A stretch of DNA of 64,000 nt from Musa acuminata AAA Group (GCF_036884655.1 NC_088357.1:41362001-41426000), one strand, 5' to 3'; shown: positions 20,901 through 32,869, numbered from the stretch's first letter. The notes: generated from the sequence alone by a model not told the origin. Numbers and translations: made by a program.

Positions 20901-23900
20901 TGGCTTCTAGTTCACTTACTGCATCCAATTGTAAGGCAGGTTGGCCAGTGGGGAACATGAATACTCAGAATAAATTCCCCAATGTTTGTGAGGCTTCACT
21001 TATTGCCTTATTGTGAATAGAATTAGAAGAAAGAATTCAGCATTGGTGCTAAAAGACTATGTAGGGAACATGACTAAGCAGAATAAAGTTACTTCCACCT
21101 CACAGACTTAGTACTGACTCCTAATAGCCATGGAAACCTTTTCTCCATTTTTGCAAAACATATTAAACTAAGACTGTACCACCAGGAATTATACTGTACA
21201 TCTACCAATATAGCATATAGACTTGGACTAGAACTAGGCCTAAACTAATTCTAACAATATGGACCCTAATCATATCACAAAAACAGTTCAGAAATTGAAA
21301 AAACTTGAGAAGTCAATCTCGAATGCCATAAGTTGAAGATATGCCTTCTATTAAACAATGTAGAATGTAGAGTTCTTTGATTCTGCATACTCAGGTTGCC
21401 TTCATAGAGTCAAGTTAATATTAACCATGAACCATCACTAAATCGTTTCGTGACTAATAAATCTGTCACAATCTAGAAATGTGATCTGACATACAGTTTT
21501 TGGGATCGGTCAGCACCCCATACGTAATCATTTGTCTCCTAGATCTATAGGTTTGTAGCAAAATTATTTGGTTCACTTGTAATGATACTGGCTCTGTTCA
21601 TTGGGAGCTTTTGTTGGTTGCAGAATTATTTGGTTCACTTTTAATTAAACTTTCTATCTTCTTTTGGTGCTTTTTGTTGGTTATGTTTGCAAATGGATAT
21701 GATGTGTTCTAAAGGAGGGACATTTACTGAACTTGTTGTCATGGCTATGTCCGAATATGTGCAGCAAGACCTGCTTGAATCTGGCTATATCACAAATTAA
21801 ATTACTTCGAAATAAGAGAGAGTTGCAGCTCAAACATATGCGCAAGGAAATATCTCAGTATATTCAGACTGGTCAGGAAGCCATTGCTCGAATTAGAGTA
21901 AGTGTATAATTGACATTAACTAAACTACATTGTTGACTCTATACTTAATTAGCTATCTTTGTTCTGTCAGTTATGGTTAGTTATGGTTAATCCTTAGGTG
22001 GAGAATATCATCCGTGAACAAAATATCCTGGCTGCCTATGAGATTATAGAACTATTCTGTGAATTTGTTCTTGCACATGTTCTGATTCTCGAAACCCAGA
22101 GGTTTGTTATTTTATGTTATTTCATTTATACCTTTCTATTATTTTCTTGCTTTTTTGGACAAACTATTCTTATAACCTTGCTTGCTTTTATGGTTTCATG
22201 ATTATTTATTGAACTAGGGATACATAGAGAAGAACAAAAAGGCTTAGTGTCATAATCTTTCTTCTCTTAGCAGAAAGTTCATTTATCACTGTTGCTGAAT
22301 GTTGCATTATGCTTGTTTTGAAATAGTATTGTTCATCCCCAAGTAGGATGCCAAATAATGAAGGGGAAGATAGGATAAATTAAACTGGCAGTCACCTCGT
22401 TTCTAATCAATAATCCATCTACAGACACCTTGGGTTGGTTGATTTTGCTCATATGATGGTTTTTAAATATAATACAGCTGAACATGAAGCTGAAAATGTT
22501 ATTTACATTGGTTGATGTCCATTACCTTATTGTCCGGTGAAACACAACCATATAGAACATCTCCTTTATGTATGATCTCTCTTCCACATCCACCACATAT
22601 AGGGAGTCTCGACAGCCTTGGAGTACCAGAATGGAATTTTGAATATAACAGTATATTTTACAAAAGAAACATCCACTGATAGGTTAAGTGAATCCAGTGT
22701 GTTTATAATTTGATTCTAATGGTTTGATATGGTGCGCACTCCATGCTGTTATGGAATGTTAGGAAAATGGGTTGTTGTCTGCACCAAGGAAAACCTTCTC
22801 ACAATATATCTGTTGTGGCTGGCACAGTAGGTGCCATTCACCGATTAGGCAATGACACTTTTGATGCAGTTGTGCCAATGAACAAAAAATATAAAATGAA
22901 GGAACAGAACAGAAAGGAAGAAAGAGCAAGGAACTCAAGTTTCTTTGATTAATAAAGCTGGTGAACACATGATTGGTCCTCCTTTCCTTGTTGAGGCATG
23001 TAAATGTTTGATGATGTTGTATGCTAGAGAAATGGAATTGCAAAATCAGAAATTCATTACAGTATATTAAGAGATGAAGCAAGAGGAATGACTTTTTTTT
23101 TCTTTTTTCAGACAGCAGCTGACGACACTGCATTCCCAATGAACAATGACAAACAAAATTTAACTCCCTAAGTAGAAATTAGAAAAAGAGAAATAGAAAC
23201 TAGAAATTAAACATGTCTCACTTTCTCTCTTTTTCTTTTTATCTTCTGACTATCATCACTGTCCTTACATTCGAACTGCTTCAGTTCAGTCCAGGACTTC
23301 AATGATTGAAATTAAACATATTGAAGGTTTATAGCCTAAGACTACTGATTTTGAGCTGATGTTATATGCTTGTATAGCATCAGATTGAAATAATATAAAA
23401 CAATTCTATCTGCTATAGTATTTACTTACTAAATCTTCTGACTTCAAGATTAGATAACAAACATAATAAAAAAAGAATTTGATAACAAACATAAGGTTTA
23501 AGTGAGTCTTTTCTACACATCCAGTGAAATATTAAAATTGTTCATGATTTAGCATCAGTTGAGGGCTTAAGTAGCAATAGAGTTAGGTAAATGGAAGCAG
23601 CTGCTTGAATTTAGAAGCACATAAGCTTGGATGGCAATAAAGGAACAATTTGTGAAAACAATATGTTTTATTACTCAGTTCTTATTTAGAGAGATCAGTC
23701 TTTCTTTGACTTTATACACAAATCATTCTTGCTGTCATTCTTTTACTGCAAATTTTCAGTGTGATCTATCATGGTCCTAGGATGAGTTCATTCAATTTCG
23801 TAGAAGAGATTGCAGAGAAGTTATTGTGTTTTCAAAATCTAAGCTACATATATATAGAAGTTAATTGTAAGGTACATAAGTTTAACGAAAGATAGAAGGG

Positions 23901-26900
23901 TTCACTTTTAGGGTAGCTTGGCAAGGAACATCAAAAAGACAAAAAGTCCTGGTTGGACCCTCCGAGCAGCAGTCATGGCATGACATGTCAGAAATTGCCT
24001 TGCCACTGCCAGCTGTTGCCTCAATTGTGAGCCATTGAACGAACTGATGAGATCTGCTAAGTGTTCAATGATGAATAACTGACATTAGATGTCGCTGGCC
24101 CCTGGCACAACCACCTTAATGGTGAAAGACACAGACTAACTCTTTCAAGGTATAAAGGATCATGGCTTTTGCAAAGCCATGTGTTGGATATCTATTTGTT
24201 GGATTACTAGCCTCAGCCAAATGGAGTCATACTATCTGAAACCTCTAATCCGTACTGTTACAGTTGGTAGTACAAATAATAACACCTCCATGGAACATAG
24301 GCTATAGAAGAGGATACAAGGATCTGTATTCTCTTTATTCATTCAATTTCACCTTGAAGTTTATCTTCAACAATAAGTTATGCTTGCAATCTAAATTTAT
24401 ACTTATCCGAAGTCCTTTACTAATTTGAAGATTCCTGTACTTAATGTTGTTGCTGTACTTGTAATATCAGGGTCAGAATTGTTTGGCATTTATTGTATAG
24501 TTGTTATATCCATTTAATAGGGCTTGCCCAGTAGAATTGCAGGAGGCTGTTGCCAGTATCATCTTTGCTTCTCCAAGATGTTCTGATTTGCCAGAGTTGC
24601 TCCATATCCGAAACTTATTTTCTACAAAATATGGTAAGGAGTTTGCTGCAGCAGCATCTGAGTTGTGGCCAGAAAGCAATGTCAATCGCATGGTAAGAAA
24701 CACATTTTATCTGGTGCTTGTTGCTGACTTAATAATTGACCTTCTGCAGTAACTTCTACAGATTATTGAGAAGCTTACAGTGACAGCTCCACCTGCAGAG
24801 TTAAAGGTAAAGGTTTTAAAAGCAATTGCACAAGAGCACAATCTAGAGTGGGACTCATCAGACACTGAATCAGAATTAAATAAAAAACATGAAGACTTGC
24901 TGGTAAAGCCTTTACACTAGTTGTTTTTGATGTTTTATTTATTATCTGCATAAATCATCTATGTATTGTGGATCAAGGTGCTTTTTGAAGTTGTGATTGC
25001 TGCTTCTAAAACTTGGAACTCTGCCAACCCTGACTAGGCTGCCAAACAGTTTTTTATTTGGAAATTACCATATCCTGGTTCACATCAGCCTTTGTTTTGG
25101 TCTGTTGTACCAAAACATCAGTATATGTAGAGGACATGTTTGCTAGTGAAGGTGAAACGATCTCCCATCTTTTCTAGTAATCAAACACAACAACAGCAGT
25201 GATGGTGATGGTGGCAGTGAGGGTGACATTAAAGCTCTGAATCCAAGCTCCTGTGAGCTGTGGCTAAGAAGAATGGAGGACACAGGCTCAAATTAGGGTA
25301 AAAACTGTTGGACAACTTGCACAACTAGAAAAGAAAAGAAAAATATTTTACTTTATTAGTAAGTGATATGTTTTGAATCCATTCTCTTGCAAAATCTTTG
25401 AAAATGGAGAGTTTCTATAGATTTATACACCACATTATAACTGTCTATTTTATTTATTCGTCAATTCACAATTCTGTACTCTTTTGGACAGTGCATATCA
25501 AAGATGTAATGTTTAAGATAGTCAAGCTATTAGCTAAGGTCACTTGATAATAATTTGTCAATGTCACGGACTTAGTTGGAATTGCCTAAGTCGTGAGGCA
25601 CCATTGCGGTCAAGACGCGAACTTAGCTTGAGTTGCCTAAGTCGCGACGCACCCTTGTGCCAACTTCTCGGACTTAGCTGGGATTGCCTAAGTCTTGAGG
25701 CGTCCTTGCGACATATGCGTCCGCAAAGGTTCAGCCTAGTTGCAACCTTGTATAGGTCCCGAAGGACCTGTAAAACAGAAAGTTAATTAGATTGAAAACT
25801 AGTGATGGACAAGTCCCGACGTCTCGCAAAGAGGGAAGCTTTACAAGCAATTCAGTAAGCACCTTGTGTATACAGGAGAAAAGAGAGGAAAGAGGAAAAC
25901 AAGGACTTTAAAAGATAGAACGAACAATTATAAGTCCACAAACAACTACTCACCGGGTACCGGGCGCGAAGGCAAGTTCCCGTCAAGTCAACGTACGAAC
26001 TTGTGAAGATTTTTCAACGCCCGACAATATACCAAAGCCCTATCCAGCCCTGTGCCACCCGGGGGGTTCTAGGGTGCTGAGATGGCTGATGTTTTGCGCA
26101 CTGCTGCAGAAAACAGCCCGCGACACGTGAAAACAGAGCCATTTTAGGGCTTTTTGGCCTGGTGCGGTAAGCGGTCGCACTGCAGCGGTGCAACCTGTTC
26201 GAACATGTATTTTTACAAGCAAAACACACAAAACCAAGGCAAAACAGGTTGTCATGTCTCTGTTCAAGCATGCAAAAGCGACAAACGGTTCATTGAACGA
26301 AGTTGTTGCTAGTGTGCGATGACTGTTCGTGACATTCTCCCCCACTTAAACCGTCGACGCCCTCGTCAACGCTTGTTGGTAGTTATTGATGATTGCTTCT
26401 TCATGTCATAGGGCATCTTCGGGCTCCCAGCTGGCTTCAGTTTGGGGAAGCTTTCGTCACTTCACCAAGTACTCGGTTTGCTAAGCTCTATTGGGTAGCT
26501 TTATCTTGCGATCCGCCAGAATGGTTTCAACTCGCTCTTCGTAGGAGGCTCTGGTGGGGGGTAGCCAAGTTGGAACACTTAGAGAAGCATCTTACGGATT
26601 TGAGTGATAGGCTTTCAAGTTGCTGGCGTGAAAAACATTGTGAATTTTGAGCCACGCCAGCAACTGTAACCTGTAGGAGACGTTACCCACCCTACTGATA
26701 ATTGGGAAAGACCCTTCATACTTGCGCACCAATCCTTTGTGTACTTTGTTCCTAAAGAATTGGAGTGATACTGGTTGGAGCTTCACCAAACACCAAATCG
26801 CCGACTTTGAACTCCTGCGGTCGGCTTCCCAAGTCGACCCACTTCTTCATCTTTTTGACCGCGTTCTCCGAATAAGCCAGTGCAATATCTGCATTTCAAT

Positions 26901-29900
26901 GCCATTCTTTTGCAAAGTGATATGCTGACGGACTACTCTCAGTATATCCGATAGCTAAGGTATGAGGAGTCGACGATTGTTGTCCTGTAATGATCTCGAA
27001 GGGGCTCTTGTTGGACGCAGAGCTCCGCTGCAAATTGTAGGAGAATTGGGATACGTCTAACAGCTTCACCCAATCTCGTTAGTTGGCACTCACGTAGTGC
27101 CGAAGATATTGCTCCAGGAGCGAGTTTATCCTTTCGGTTTGGCCATCCGTCTAGGGTGGAGGCTTATGGAGAAGTATAGCTTAGACCCCAACAATTTGAA
27201 TAGCTCGGTCCAGAATCGTCCCAGGAACTGAGCGTCTCGATCACTGATAATATTGTGCGGGACTCCCCAATACTTCACCACATTCTTCATCATCAACTTG
27301 GCCGCCTCTTATGCTGAACAGTGTAGGGGTGCAGCAATGAAAGTTGCATACTTTGAAAATCGATTGACCACCACGAGTCTCAATCCGAGTCCCCCTACCA
27401 TCAGCAAGCTTGATATGAAATCCAAGGAAATGCTCTCCCACGGTCTTTCTGGTACGGGCAACGACTCCAAAAGTCCCACCGGCTTCCGCTGCTCCACCTT
27501 GTCTTGTTGGCAAGTGAGACACGTTCGAAGATATTCCTCCACATCAGAACACCCATCTGTGGCCAGTAGAAGGCCCTCTCTACGAGAGCCAAGGTTTTGT
27601 AAATGCCTGGATGTCCAGCCCAAAGGGAATCGTGACACTCTTTTAAGAGCTCACGCCTCAATTTGTCCATTCGAGGGATATAAACCCTATTCCCTTTTGT
27701 ATAAACGAGTCCCTCCTGGATCCAAAATTGTCGTGCCTTGCCTTCTTTGATGAGCTGCATCAGGATTATTGCCTGGGGATCATTGTACAGTCCATCCCTG
27801 ATCTTGGAAAGGAAGTTGGAGTACAACTGACTTGCTTGGCCTTTGCCCTCCAATTGTACGACATTCACATGCTCCACTTTTCGACTCAATGCATCGGTCA
27901 CGATATATTTGCCTTTCCGGGCTTGTACTCCATTGCCCTATCAAACTCAGCCAGGAAGTCCTGTCATCATGCTTGTTTTGGGGAGAGTTTCTTTTGAGTT
28001 TGGAAATAACTCAAAGCGATGTTGTCTGTCCTCAGCACAAATCGCGATCCAAGAAGGTAGTGTCGCCAAACTCGTAGACAGTGGACCACCGCTGTCATAT
28101 CTTTCTTGTGCACCGGATACTGCCGCTCGGTCTCGTTGAGCTTGTGGCTCTCGTAAGCCACCGGATAACCCTCCTGCATGAGTACTCCTCCAATAGCGAA
28201 GTCTGAAGCATCTGTATGGACTTCAAAGGGCTCCCCATAGTTCGGCAATTTCAGCACCGGTTCTTTCAACACAGCAGCCTTCAGATCTTGGAACGCAGCT
28301 TCACATTTATCAAGCCACCTCCAAGGCTGCTCCTTAAACAACTTCGTCAGTGGAGTTGCACGCTTCGAGTACCCTACTATGAAGCGTCGATAGTAGTTAA
28401 CGAAACCAAAGAAGGATCTCATCTCTGGTACCTTCTTTGGAGTTCGCCATTTTGTAACAGCTTGCACCTTTGATTTGTCCGTCCGAATGGAGCCATCACC
28501 GATTCGATGCCCCAAGAATAAGATCTCTGTTTGAGCAAAACAACACTTCTCCCTTTTCACGAACAAAGTGTTTTCCCTGAGAACCTTGAAAATCGTTCGA
28601 AGGTGCTCGACATGCTCCTCGAGCGTTTGGCTGCAGACGATGATATTGTCCAAGTAGATGACCACGAACTTATCCAAATACTCTTTGAATAGTTGGTTCA
28701 TAAGAGTGCAGAACGTGGCTGAAGCGTTGGTTAAGCCGAAAGGAATCACCAAGAACTCAAACTCTCTATACTTGGTCACGTAGGTAGTCTTCGCTTTGTC
28801 GCCTTCAGCAACGCGCACCTGTCAGTACCCCGACTGGAGGTCAAGTTTAGAGAAATACTTGGCTTTGCCCAATTGGTTGAACAAGTCCACGATGAGTGGG
28901 ATGGGATACTTATTCTTCATCATCACTTTGTTGAGGGCTCGATAATTGACGCATAGTCGGAGGCTCCCATCTTGTTTCTTTTGGAAGAGAACTGAAGCTC
29001 CGAAGGGTGCCTTAAAATTGCGAATAAGACTACTGCTTAACAGTTCACCTAACTGCTTTCTGAGCTCTGCCAACTCTGGAGAGGGCATGCGGTAGGGTGG
29101 TCTCACTGGAGGCTTCACTCCTGGCTCCAGCTCGATGTGATGTTCCATGCCTTTGCGTGGCTGCAGAGTCTTCGATAACTCGGGTGACATAACATCTGCG
29201 AACTCCTTCAGGACGTTCGCCACCACAATAGGTTCATGAATGGCCTTCTTGTCAAGTGGCTCTAGCTTCATAACAGCCACGAATGTTAATTCACTTTTTC
29301 ATATCCCTTTCTTCAGTTGTAATGCCGATATCTGTTGGGGTTCCCTGGTTCCTCTATGAGAGATGGGAACCACACAGGGGTCGTCACCTCCCATCATACA
29401 TAGGGAGTTTAGGAACAACATTGGCACCAACTTCGTCATGTACATGAATTTCATTCCAAGAATCACTTGGAAGTCGTCCAGTGGCATCGCCATCATGTTT
29501 GTGCTCCCGCTCCATGTTCCGATCTTGACGGGAACTCCTTTTGCCAACCCGGAGATTTGCTTGGCCTCCAAGTTCACCGCCTTCTTTCGACTTGGTTCTT
29601 CTCCAAGATCAGCCCAAGTCGTTTTGCTTCTCGATTGGCAATAAAGTTATGGGTAGCGCCCGTGTCCACCATTGCACGGGTCGTTTGACCATTGAGCTTA
29701 ATGTCTACGTACATCAACTCGTTACTTCCTGTTTTTTGTGGCCTTGTCTTCATGTTCTCCCCCACTTGACCCCGCATAGTGTTCAACAAATGCATTGCTC
29801 CCATCCGGGGTCCTTGCGACTCCTCATCGTCGCTGCTAGATTCTGAACTACTTGAACTAAGAGCGACAGCCTTGCCCTTGTCTGATTTGGGGGGGATGGA

Positions 29901-32628
29901 TGGAAGCTGTTAAAGCATTGAGCGCATATTTCTGTGGGCACTCTCTCACCATGTGCGACCCTCCGCACAAGAAGCATCCGTCAGGTTTCGGGGCCTTGTC
30001 TTTTGAGCTTGGCCCTTTGTGGGAACTCTTCTTCCTTTGTTCGCCTCCGGGCTCCTTCCCTCAAGAATATTTTGGAGGGCGATTTCCTAAAGATGGTTTC
30101 CTTTTTCCCGGGTCCTCAAAGGAAACAAAGTCGGTGAGCCTTTCTGCGACAGCAATTGTCCCGATCACATCAGTGACATTCCTTCGATGTAGTTCTTGTT
30201 GAGCCCGTGGCTTCAAACCATCGAGAAAGCTGAATAGCTTATCCTTCTCGGACATGTCCTGTATGTCCAGCAGTAGCGTAGAAAATTGCTTCACGTAGTC
30301 TCGGATGGAAGTACTTTGGCGGAGTTGTCTTAACTTCCTCCTTGCAACGAACTCTATGTTCTCGGGTAGAAATTGAGTTCTCAACTCTCGCTTTAAGTCC
30401 TCCCATATGTCCACCCGGCATCGACCTTGTTGGATCTCCTTCCAATAGGTTCGCCACCAAAGTTTTGCATCCCCATTCAAATACATGGTTGCTATCGAAA
30501 CTTTGGTTTCTTCAGAATCAGGCCTCGTAGCTCGAAAGTATTGTTCTATGTCGAATAAAACATTCTCGAGCTCTTTAGCATCTCGGGCACCTCCATAACA
30601 ATGCGGCTCGGGTGCCGTCAAGTTTTGTGGCGGCGCAACGCGGGTGTTGCTTCCTCCCACATTCAGTGCTCTTGTGAGCATGGTCACCCTAGAAGTGAGT
30701 TCTGCCACGACTTCCTGCAGATGTTGCACGGAGTCTTTAGTGTCGTCCGATAGTCGATCGACTAGGGCCTCGACCTTGTCGATTTGGGATTGAACTTCTT
30801 GCGAGCTCTCTACCCCAAGAAACCTTCGCTGGCCTTGGTAGAGTTCCTCCAAGCTCGCTTCAAGAACATCCAAGCAGGTTTCCGCCACTGTGAGTCTCTC
30901 CTTATGGCTCTTCTTCCCGGTTGGCGCTCTAGATTACGCCTCCTCCGCTCGCGGAGAATAGCCAATTTCTCGCTCATCATGTTCACTGCCACGATCCTCC
31001 AAAGCGGCTCCAACGACATGAGAGCAAGTTTGCACTTGCAGCCCACCTATGGCTGCTTGGGGCAAAGGTCCGGCTTACCCCGCCTTGCTTGATTCGTCAC
31101 AATGCTTTGCCATGGCGAAATTGTGAAGTTCCTTCGCTGCTTGCTCGAATTGCTTGCCCGCTCTGATACCACAATGTCACGGACTTAGCTAGAATTGCCT
31201 CAGTCGTGAGGCCACCTTGCGGCCAAGACGCGAACGTAGCTTGAGTTGCCTAAGTCGCGACGCACCCTTGCACCAACTTCTCGGACTTAGCTGAGATTGC
31301 CTAAGTCTTGAGGCGTCCTTGCAACATATGCGTCCGCAAAGGTTCATCCTAGTTGCAATCTCGTACAAGTCCCGAAGGACCTGTAAAACAGAAAGTTGAT
31401 TAGATTGAAAATGAGCGATGGACAAGACCCAACGTCTCACAAAGAGGGAAGCTTTACAAGCAATTCAGCAAGCACCTTGTGTGCACAGGAGAAAAGAGAG
31501 GAAGGAGGAAAACAAAGACTTTAGAAGGTAGAACGAACAGTTGCAAGTCCACAAACAACTGCTCATCGGATGCCGAGCGCGAAGGTAAGTTCCTGTCAAG
31601 TCAATGTGCGAACTTGTGAAGATTTTTCAATGCCCAACAATATACCGAAGCCCCATTAAGCCCTGTGCCACCCGGGGGTTCCAGGGTGCTGAGATGGCTG
31701 ACGTTTTGGGCGCTGCAGCGGGCTGTAGAAAACAGCCCACAACACGCGAAAATGGAGCCATTTTGGGGCTTTTTGGCCCGGCGCGGTGAGCGATCGCACT
31801 ACAACGCTGCAACTTGTTCGAACATATATTTTTACAAGCAAAACATACAAAACCAAGACAAAATAGGCTGCCATGTCTCTGTTCAAGCATGCAAAAGCGA
31901 CGAACGGTTTGTTGAACGAAGTTGTTGCGAGTGCGCGACGATCGTTCGTGACAATGAGGACCTCATTTAAATCTTTCATACCATAAGCTAGCAGCCCTTT
32001 TTTCCCTTTTGAATTATTTTCTTAATGTTATTACAGCAGCATTCAATTTCAGTTTGCAGTGTAATGTATACTAATTTCAATTAGTAATATGTTTGTCAAA
32101 GCACTTAAATTGTAGCATAAAACAGGCCATATACTGCAGTGTCTCATATATACGTGACTATCAATGTTATGCTTTTATCCTATTTTACTCTCTTCTTGTA
32201 ACCATCTCCTCTGGTTATTAACATATCATCTGCAAATGTAGGATGGGTTGAATCATATGGAGTTGCAGGCACCTGTAATTGAGAGCTCCACTAATCCTTC
32301 ACCCAGGGATGGAGTATTTGTTTCATCTGATAAAAGAAAGCCAGATCAACTGCCACAATCTCCTGCCCCTTCGATTAATAGCCCTTCCTTGCTCACGAAC
32401 AAAACTTCTTCAACTGTTGCTGACAAACAAGATGCAGCAACTAGTGAAACCGAAGCACCATCTGTTATCCACAGATCATGTTCAAGTCGAAGTTCATCTG
32501 ATGTCTTGGAGAAAGCACGAGCTGCTATTGCTTCGGCCGATCGTGCATCTGCTGTTGCACGCACTGCTGCTGAGCTTGTGAAGGTCAAACTGCCTCACCA
32601 ATCTGGCAATTTCAGCCAGTGCAATTAG
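17958..32628 (+). CDS. IST1: IST1-like (ESCRT-III-associated) protein, 328 aa, six coding exons
   Basis: Exons 17958-18007, 21765-21897, 21998-22101, 24521-24692, 24762-24902 and 32242-32628 splice with GT-AG borders in one frame (987 bp). The protein begins [19 protein letters not shown] and has the Ist1 core: [40 protein letters not shown], then [39 protein letters not shown] and EHNLEWD. A Ser/Pro-rich linker leads to the C-terminal helix [20 protein letters not shown] (from residue 287), a feature of plant IST1-like proteins. Family role: IST1 proteins bind ESCRT-III, VPS4 and LIP5 in multivesicular-body sorting. Intron 1 carries a large rearrangement and intron 5 (7.3 kb) a chromovirus, but every coding exon is intact. 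Confidence 0.88.
18329..19142 (+). repeat. Direct repeat D1 (intron 1 end plus truncated exon 2)
   Basis: From tgtttgtgaggcttcac at 18329 to ctggctatatca at 19142 the sequence matches 20983-21792 with scattered differences. It contains the end of intron 1, its acceptor at 19111-19114 and the first 28 bases of exon 2, then stops abruptly. D2 is the copy that continues into the working exon. Confidence 0.85.
19115..19202 (+). pseudogene. Truncated decoy copy of IST1 exon 2
   Basis: The acceptor context tatgtgcag at 19106-19114 equals that of the true exon 2. The first 28 bases of the exon (caagacctgtttgaatctgg...) are present. After ctggctatatca the sequence changes to unrelated AT-rich DNA. 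Spliced from exon 1 it would reach an in-frame TAG at 19200-19202. Confidence 0.7.
19296..19563. mobile_element. MITE-like element, copy 2 (inverted)
   Basis: The termini ctatgaaccgattca and tgaacaggtccatag mirror copy 1 at 17150-17460 in the opposite orientation. This is expected if it was carried along in the inverted duplication rather than inserted separately. Confidence 0.55.
20157..20430. repeat. Perfect 137-bp tandem duplication
   Basis: Units 20157-20293 and 20294-20430 begin cagtggactcatgg and end ccaccgtcc. I see no difference between them. Block A has only one unit, so this arose after the inverted duplication. Confidence 0.85.
20983..21792 (+). repeat. Direct repeat D2 (functional intron 1 end and exon 2 start)
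   Basis: This is the second copy of D1, with small indels and substitutions. It runs into the complete exon 2 at 21765-21897 and so is the copy used by the gene. Confidence 0.85.
22102..24520 (+). other. IST1 intron 3, nothing else recognised
   Basis: This 2.4-kb AT-rich intron lies between the exon ending in ...ETQ and the exon starting RACPVELQ. Short ORFs inside it (for example 22743-22952 and 22759-23139) show no family motif. No repeat structure stands out by eye. Confidence 0.5.
25562..26334 (-). repeat. 3' LTR of the chromovirus
   Basis: 773 bp, TG...CA ended, matching 31175-31953. It includes the repeated cggacttagctgg-attgcctaagtc-like phrases near its start. The adjacent ttctcccccactt (26335-26347) is the complement of the polypurine tract. 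Confidence 0.88.
26352..26660 (-). pseudogene. Chromodomain and integrase tail of the chromovirus
   Basis: The minus strand reads [16 protein letters not shown] at about 26592-26640, the usual end of the integrase. An [13 protein letters not shown] stretch and [24 protein letters not shown] then follow in shifting frames. This matches the EYLVKWKG..ASWEPED pattern of plant chromodomains, with the Trp codon changed to TGA. Such domains guide integration to marked chromatin. Confidence 0.65.
26592..27901 (-). pseudogene. Chromovirus integrase
   Basis: The minus-strand reading 27401-27901 gives [40 protein letters not shown] and FYWPQM (H2C2 region). The 27309-27638 reading gives [34 protein letters not shown] and [16 protein letters not shown], the first catalytic block. 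The remainder to 26592 lies in several frames and ends [20 protein letters not shown]. Confidence 0.75.
27967..29280 (-). pseudogene. Chromovirus reverse transcriptase and RNase H
   Basis: The 28822-29280 part contains [39 protein letters not shown], and KLDLQSGY ending at a TGA where the family has Trp. It resumes as [36 protein letters not shown], and [12 protein letters not shown], where the YLDD box reads YLDN. RNase H follows with [39 protein letters not shown] and [10 protein letters not shown]. The polyprotein is therefore inactive. Confidence 0.82.
29574..29804 (-). pseudogene. Chromovirus aspartic protease
   Basis: The minus strand reads [20 protein letters not shown] followed by [14 protein letters not shown]. 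This is the VDTGATHNF active-site signature of plant gypsy proteases, with the catalytic Asp and Thr-Gly present. It lies between the gag zinc knuckle and RT, as expected. Confidence 0.75.
29900..31046 (-). pseudogene. Chromovirus Gag
   Basis: The reading 30061-30888 is open for 275 residues. It has the capsid block [40 protein letters not shown] and [20 protein letters not shown]. The zinc knuckle [13 protein letters not shown] follows in another frame at about 29925-29980. An upstream piece reaches 31046. The Gag frame is the best preserved part of the element. Confidence 0.78.
31160..31171 (-). other. Primer binding site of the chromovirus
   Basis: Minus-strand TGGTATCAGAGC, three bases from the LTR end at 31175. 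Confidence 0.85.
31175..31953 (-). repeat. 5' LTR of the chromovirus
   Basis: 779 bp, TG...CA ended, adjacent to the PBS. It matches 25562-26334 with many small differences, which suggests an old insertion. Confidence 0.88.
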
Positions 32629-32743
32629 GCAGACTGTTATTTGCTGGTTGAACTTTAGCAAGCAAGATAAAGCTTAAAAGGATCAAGAGAAGTCTATTCT
32701 CTGATTACTTTATCAATGTAATGTGTATCTACGACTGTATGTA

Positions 32744-32749
32744 CAATAA
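32744..32749 (+). terminator. Polyadenylation signal of the IST1-like gene
   Basis: The hexamer aataaa is about 116 bp after the stop codon at 32626-32628, in a plausible 3' UTR. Confidence 0.5.
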
Positions 32750-32869
32750 AAGTTATCATCCGATAAATCTTCAGAGAAGACCCTGTCAGTATTGGAAGTT
32801 AATATTGTCATTGTAAGGTATGTTAATGTTAGACGAGCTTTTTTGAGGTTACTACTTTGCCTCACAGCA

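Larger units (their letters stand above)
19296..20982. repeat. Inverted copy A' of the LBD/IST1 intergenic block
   Basis: In reverse complement this matches 17460 back to 16114, including the MITE-like element and the gggtcccatttgaccca stretch. It lies in IST1 intron 1 between direct repeats D1 and D2. It has gained a 137-bp tandem duplication (20157-20430). There is no coding content. The 150 bp before it (19143-19295) match block A only weakly or not at all. Confidence 0.8.
25562..31953 (-). mobile_element. Ty3-gypsy chromovirus inside IST1 intron 5
   Basis: LTRs lie at 25562-26334 and 31175-31953, both beginning TGTCACGGACTTAG and ending TTCGTGACA. The PBS at 31160-31171 (minus TGGTATCAGAGC) and the polypurine stretch next to 26335 put it on the minus strand. 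Minus-strand order is gag (30061-31046), zinc knuckle, protease (about 29574-29800), RT and RNase H (27967-29280), integrase (about 26590-27900) and a chromodomain near 26352-26530. Stops and frameshifts are frequent and the LTRs are visibly diverged. I found no convincing target duplication (gtcaa on the left, atgag on the right). Confidence 0.88.

Noticed and set aside
22743..23139. Small ORFs in IST1 intron 3
   Set aside because: They are short, AT-rich, overlap on both strands and show no family signature.
30061..30202. Plus-strand ORFs opposite the chromovirus gag and pol
   Set aside because: They are antisense shadows of the retrotransposon reading frames and show no conserved motif.
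25557..31958. Target-site duplication for the chromovirus
   Set aside because: The 5 bases outside the LTRs are gtcaa and atgag. The shared caatg would need the LTR ends to be misplaced, so I did not claim a duplication.
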